DNA of 64,000 nucleotides, taken from assembly GCA_003117195.1 (NCBI GenBank), contig BDSI01000166.1:39854-103853 (forward strand), read 5' to 3'. This DNA is from Eudorina sp. 2006-703-Eu-15. Its lineage: Eukaryota; Chlorophyta; Chlorophyceae; Chlamydomonadales; Volvocaceae. Under the pieces are notes generated by a model. The model made no database searches. It saw only the letters and a list, made by a program, of their open reading frames with translations, and had not been told where the DNA came from. Positions 59,701 to 64,000 of this stretch are shown one piece after another. The first letter of the stretch is position 1. Each line of letters begins with the position of its first letter. Both the position numbers and the translations under genes were made by a program.

Positions 59701-61829
59701 CCGCCCGCTTGGAGGGACCCGCCAGCCGCCACCTCCTCCCACCGGCACCTGCGCCGCCTGCCAACCATTACGCGTTTACGCCCCTAACCCGCCCGCATGT
59801 CGCCGCAAACCTAACTCAGCTCCGTACAGCCACCGCACAACCACACACGACTCCTCCATTCGTACAACCCCCCACGACGCGCATACCCCACCCCCACACG
59901 CTGCCCGCCTTATGCCTCGCGTAACAAACCCGGCGGGTTGATCATTTCCACAGGCAGGTACCCTCAACCCCACACACCCAGGACACCCAGTACACCCCCC
60001 CGAACACGGATCTCTTATCTAAACACACCCCCACACCCTCAACCCCACACACCCAGGACACCTAGGACACCCCCCCCACACACACCCGCCCCCTGCCTAC
60101 CTGGAAGAGCAGCGGGTCCTCGGGCATCTCCCCCTCCAGGGTGGGTCGCGAGTACTGCGGGGCGGCGGCCGCGCCCCCGCCGGCCCCCTCTGACCCGGGC
60201 GCTTTGGCCGCCACGTAGCAGTCCGACAGCAGCAGCCTGCCGTCCGTCGTCTCCGCCACCAGCAGCTCCAAGTCCCCGCCGTCCAGCGCGAAGGCCTTTC
60301 GGGGGTGGGGGTGGGGGGTTGAGTGAGGGGGGGAGGGAATGGGGTGAGGTGGGTCGATGGGTCTCTGTGTGAATGCGTTCAGCGGGGAGACCCTACCCCT
60401 AGACCAAAAGCAGACCAAAACCAGGAGCATTATGTCTTTATGTTGGGGTTAGTGCATGGGACAGGGGACGTGGAGTGGCATGGAGGGGAGGGGCGCTGCG
60501 AACATTTGCTTGAGGGGGGCTTCACTGACCGCCAAAGCGGTGGTGGGGAAGCCGGGGTGAGCGCGGGAGCGGATCTGTGGTGGATCTGTGGTGGATCTGT
60601 GGTGGATCTGTGGTGGATCTGTGGTGGATCTGTGGTGGATCTGTGGTGGATCGGTTGACGACGACGACGACGATGAGGAGGGTCGCGACGGTCGGGACCG
60701 GGCCACGAGGCTACCCCACATGCGCCATCCCTCCCTGCCACCAATAGGTACCCTCACCCCCCTGTAACCCTGTTATCGCCCCCAGCGCTCCACAACACGT
60801 CCACCCTCCGCTGTCCACCCTCCGCTCGGTGACCGCCATCAGACGCGGGGCGCTCTGCACTGCGGCAGCTCTGGCGGGTCGCCAGGCCCCTGGTTCCCCT
60901 CACCCCACACCTCTCGCTTCCCCTGCCTTCCCCTCCCGTCCGTATTCCCTTCCGCCTTCCGTATCCCCTGCCTTCCCCTCCCGTCCGTATTCCCTCCCGC
61001 CTTCCGTATCCCCTGCCTTCCCCTCCCGTCCGTATTCCCTCCCGCCCCCCGGCCTCCTCCCCATATGCTCCTCTCATATGCCACAGCGGCCTCAGCCCCC
61101 GACTCGGCCGCACCTGAAAGCCCTGTCGCCCGGCGTCCAGCGGCGACACCTCTGCGGCGCACAAGGACAGACACAAGGATAAACGCCGTCACCATGCCAA
61201 AATGTGTATATTATGGGTATGTACCACGTGTATTACGTATGTGACTGTGCACCTCCGGTCCAGTTAAACCCACCGGGCACCGCCAGCGCAGTGCCGCCCG
61301 CGGCCTCCCGCGCCGCCTTCTCCCGCTGTGCCGCCACCTCCTTCTCCTTCGCCGCCATTGCGTCCATCAGCAGATTGTACTCGGCCAGGGAGAGCACCGT
61401 GCTCCTAGGCTTTTTGCCGCTGGGGGCGCCGCTGCTGCCGCCGGGGGTGGCGGGGACGTCGGGGGCGTAGCTGGTGCTGGGTGTGGAGGCGGCGGCGTCG
61501 GGACCCTGGGAGGCTGTCCGTTCCGCGGTCGCCGCCACGGTCAGGTCCGAGTCAACGCTGGAGTCAGCGGGTCCCTCCGCCTCATCCTCTGTCGGGATGT
61601 TGGCCAGGGCCGCATCCCAGGCCGAGGCCGTCGCCTCCTGGTCGCCTGGATCCGAGCCCTCCGGGTTTTGGGATCGCTTGCTGCTCCGCTTCGCGTGCGC
61701 GACCAGGGCTGCCCGGCGCTGTGTCGCAATTGTTGGCGGCGCCGAGGACCGCGGCAGCGCCGGGACCGGAACAGTGGTTTGTGTTCTGTGCGTACAAATT
61801 CGGCACGTTGGAGGTTTTCCAAGCTGCAT
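56782..61829 (-). CDS. Probable plastid-targeted uncharacterised protein, complete, eight exons, 412 aa
   Basis: Exons in transcript order: 61829-61253, 61151-61114, 60295-60101, 59179-59117, 58696-58599, 58221-58147, 57388-57337, 56922-56782 (stop TGA). Every phase joins. The N-terminus MQLGKPPTCRICTHR... through RRAALVAHAKRSSKR is basic, Ser/Ala/Thr-rich and lacks acidic residues for 50 positions, as in a chloroplast transit peptide with likely cleavage near VAHA. Residues about 55-130 are acidic and disordered. The globular part holds VLSLAEYNLLMDAMAAKEKE (coiled), GGFNWTGEVSPLDAGRQGF, LDGGDLELLVAETTDGRLLL, SDCYVAAK, EDPLLFQVIPWVERGG, VKKVYFIGLEPSDEEG, DLDQVFCFDGKSKV, VRVVGSLPLVEPVLRVRP, LTLEEAYLLPDPIE. 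The tail is an acidic helix (MSEEELEERLAELEKAAEAL, then DELDEMPDVPSVDMM). I do not recognise the family. The well-ordered core suggests a conserved plastid protein. Confidence 0.85.
57634..57855 (+). repeat. 225-bp dispersed repeat, copy 2
   Basis: Inverted partner of 54442-54666, in the intron 57389-58146 of the minus-strand gene. The pair is 3 kb apart on opposite strands, and each copy lies in an intron of a different gene. Confidence 0.85.
57910..57941 (+). mobile_element. Retroposon family A, extreme 5' truncation
   Basis: Only about 32 bases of the 3' end remain (CCGCGGGGTCCGCTGTAACA onward). ACTGCTGA at 57902-57909 and 57942-57949 is a probable target duplication. Confidence 0.65.
60571..60652. 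repeat. 11-bp tandem repeat, about seven copies, in intron
   Basis: GGATCTGTGGT repeated without change, followed by a short (GAC)n run; in the intron 60296-61113 of the plastid-protein gene. Confidence 0.95.
60920..61046. repeat. 45-bp tandem repeat, 2.8 copies, in intron
   Basis: Units start at 60920, 60965 and 61010 (CCCCTGCCTTCCCCTCCCGT and 25 further bases), one substitution between units; same intron as the 11-bp array. Confidence 0.93.
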
Positions 61830-62228
61830 TTCGTAAGCGACTGGTGTTCAAACTGGGAAGAGTCACAGTCACAGTGCAACTATGCAACACAAACGAATTG
61901 CCTAAGTGGTCAAATTATATTGATCAGTCTGGGGCGGTTCAACAAATATGTAAAAAATTTAGAGGTGAGCTTGCACGCTGGCGTTTTTCTCAGAATGCTC
62001 GTCCTAGTCCCCCGACATGGCCGATGGCAGGCGGGTAATTAGGTGCCGACAGAAACATAGTCACATAGGCTGTGACAATGTGTTGAACGTAATATATTCA
62101 ACAGGGCTGCGCATGGACGCTCCGACGGCAACAACTGTAATCCCCTAACGGAAAGGGTCTTTCGCGGGTTGCGGATAGTGTGCGTCTTCGTTCCATTGAC
62201 TGTAGCTGCAAATTAATTGAATTTGCAA
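61830..62228. promoter_or_regulatory. Shared bidirectional promoter region
   Basis: Exactly 399 bases separate the ATG of the minus-strand plastid-protein gene (61829) from the ATG of the plus-strand methyltransferase gene (62229). The interval is clearly AT-richer than the coding flanks (for example 61895-61965 and 62060-62110). Individual elements cannot be assigned. Confidence 0.55.
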
Positions 62229-63534
62229 ATGTCGCTTTCGCGTGGAGCCCTCACACGGCCCGCCGCCGCCCCGACCAGCAGCGAACCCATTCCACGTCGC
62301 TTCGCAACCGCACTGCACGCGATACGCCAGCGCGCCGGCACCGGTCGACCCAGCTCCAGACCGCCCAGAAACGCTGACGGGCAAGAGGCCCGCGCCCGGC
62401 CCTCCCGCGGCCGCGGAAGCAGAGCCTCCGAGGACACCGCCGACCGACCCGTCCGGGATGCCCGGCCGCCCAGGCCGCAGGCCCCCAGCAAAGCGGCCGC
62501 TGCCGCTGCGGCTCCCCCATCAGATGACTCCGACACGAACAGCGCGACGGGGCTGGAGGGACTGGACGAGCTGCTGGCCAATGAGGACGCCGTACAGCAG
62601 CTGCGTTCCACGCTCCTGGCGTCCCTTGCCGCGCAGCATGAGGCCGCCATGCGAGCTGAGGACGCGGAGGGCGGCGCCACAACGGCTACAGCCACTACAG
62701 CTGAGGCCCCCCCTTCCCCTCCTGCGGCTGCTACTGCCGCCCCCACGGAGAAACCCCGCGGTAGCGGCCGTGACGCAAGAAGTGGCGGCAGCACGAGCAT
62801 GAACGGCAGCACGAGCACGCGCGCCCGTGACGGCGACGGCGACGGCGGCGGCGGCGGCGGGACGCCCCTGGTCGTGCTGAAGAAGGATAAGTCCCGGCTG
62901 TTTGTCGGCGGCAACCCGATGGTGTACGGCGGTGCCGTGGATTGCGTCGTCGCCCGTCCGCCGCCGGGCATCGGCGAGCCGGTGCTGGTGTCGGACGCCT
63001 CCCGCAAGATATTGGGATGGGGCGTCTACAACCCGCACTCCATGTTCCGTGTCAGGCAGGTTTCAGGGGTGCTGGATTCAGGGTTTGCGAGATAAGGGGG
63101 CCGGTGATGGCTGGTTGACATAGGGTGGTTGGGATACGTGGTCGGGTTCTAGTGAAACCAGCCCAGTCACACCCACGGTGGTGGGTGGTGGGTGTGGTGG
63201 GTTTGGGGGATTTGGGGGATTTGGGGGTCTCCCTCCGTGTGGCCCTCTGTATGTGGTGGTGAGGATAGCGCCCGAGGCACATCGCTGCGCGGCCGCCGTG
63301 CTGCGGCTCGGCACCTGCAAAACCGGCTGCCGTATCGTACTCAACCGCCCCTGACGCCCCCCTCCGCCGGCCCCCCCTTGCGTCCTCGCCCAGGCTGTTC
63401 CAGCTGCAGCCCGAGATGGACACCGACCCGCGGGTCACTCTGGACGTGCCCGCGTTGCTGCGGATGCGTGTACGGCAGGCTACGGAGCTCCGGCGGGCGA
63501 TGGGGCTGCCGAGCGCCGAAACGAACGTGTACCG
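62229..63534 (+). CDS. RlmI-like (PUA-SAM) rRNA m5C methyltransferase, N-terminal 322 residues
   Basis: Exons 62229-63055 and 63394-63534; the next exon would follow the GTGAGG donor at 63535 and is not seen before the window ends. The start MSLSRGALTRPAAAPTSS and the Arg/Ala/Ser-rich, acid-poor first 50 residues look like an organelle transit peptide. A low-complexity linker follows to about residue 215. The PUA domain is plain: LKKDKSRLFVGGNPMVYGGA, VDCVVARPPPGIGEPVLVSD, RKILGWGVYNPHSMFRVRLF. After it comes the conserved linker helix LLRMRVRQATELRRAMGLPS. In bacteria RlmI methylates C1962 of 23S rRNA; plant and algal homologues are organellar. The catalytic domain lies beyond the seen exons. 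The first intron has a GC donor (GTCAG|GCAGGT), the only splice that keeps the family reading frame. Confidence 0.85.
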
Positions 63535-64000
63535 GTGAGGGAGCGGGTACGGCGACTGGGTACGGGGTGTGCACTACAGTGCACAAACCGGTTAGCTTGC
63601 GGGAGGGGCAGGGAAGCAGAGCGGGAAGGGCAGGGAAGCAGAGCGGGAGGGGTAGGGAAGCAGAGCTGCGAAAGGTGGGCCACTGGGGCCCCTGGCAGTG
63701 CGCGCAGCCTCAGTCGCCTGCCTTCCGCAGCTCCCCGGGGACCTCCCGGGGACCTCCCTGCGGGGCGCGCGGTCGCGCCGCGCCGCCGCCTTGCCCCTGA
63801 CGGCGTTGGTCGCCAGTCAGGCCAAGCTTCCACCCGGGCCTTTCCCTTAAAAATATCTCGGACTACTGCCTCCCTAGACCTAGATGTCTGAAAGGGAACC
63901 CACCAGTCCTATGCCCCAACCACCCCCAAGCGGCTTCCCCCCGGGGAGGTCGCCGCACCCAAGGGCCTTCCCCCCTGGCCCCCTATACCCCCCTGGCCCC
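63535..64000 (+). other. Probable intron of the RlmI-like gene to window end
   Basis: Begins with GTGAGG. Includes three 19-22-base copies of GGGAGGGGCAGGGAAGCAGAGC (63600-63667). No exon with the expected start of the methyltransferase domain (a VNGEGDGLPGL-type motif) was found. Confidence 0.5.

Overview
The window looks like nuclear DNA of a volvocine green alga (Chlamydomonas/Volvox relatives). Evidence: high GC in genes, many short exons with GTGAG/GTGGGT donors and CAG acceptors, runs of Ala/Gly/Gln/Ser in the proteins, microsatellite-filled introns, and AT-richer stretches at gene 5' ends. Gene models below were built by hand from splice sites and reading-frame phase; every internal junction listed keeps phase unless stated. 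No transcript or database was available.

Layout. 0.4-5.4 kb (+): last ten exons of an unrecognised protein with beta-strand-like segments. 7.8-12.1 kb (-): a secreted class-3-type lipase (five exons, 316 aa) whose introns have collected repeats. 13.5-19.9 kb: a nest of mobile elements. It holds a tRNA-derived SINE, a solo LTR, a 331-bp retroposon with a 10-bp target duplication, and a non-autonomous LTR retrotransposon. That retrotransposon carries two gag copies in inverted orientation, and its LTR was later hit by a 503-bp TRIM element. 21.8-22.8 kb (-): an intronless F-box/LRR-like protein. 25.1-26.6 kb (-): a small protein of a family I regard as volvocine-specific. 27.7-30.6 kb (+): an unrecognised basic-tailed protein. 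32.3-33.0 kb (+): a nucleoredoxin-like thioredoxin with a CPPC active site. 33.4-38.8 kb: no supportable gene. 38.8-46.8 kb (-): a PP2C phosphatase whose catalytic domain is split by two very large low-complexity insertions. 48.3-56.1 kb (+): an NSUN5-type rRNA m5C methyltransferase (855 aa, ten exons) with a 1-kb pentanucleotide array in one intron. 56.8-61.8 kb (-): a complete eight-exon gene for a 412-aa protein with a plastid-transit-like N-terminus. 62.2 kb to beyond the last exon seen (+): 5' part of an RlmI-like (PUA plus methyltransferase) rRNA methyltransferase, divergent from its neighbour.

Two genes encode likely rRNA m5C methyltransferases within 7 kb of each other, but nothing suggests a functional cluster; the remaining neighbours are unrelated. 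The most unusual material is the nested retroelement block, the palindromic gag duplication, the repeat-expanded PP2C, and two independent GC-AG introns.
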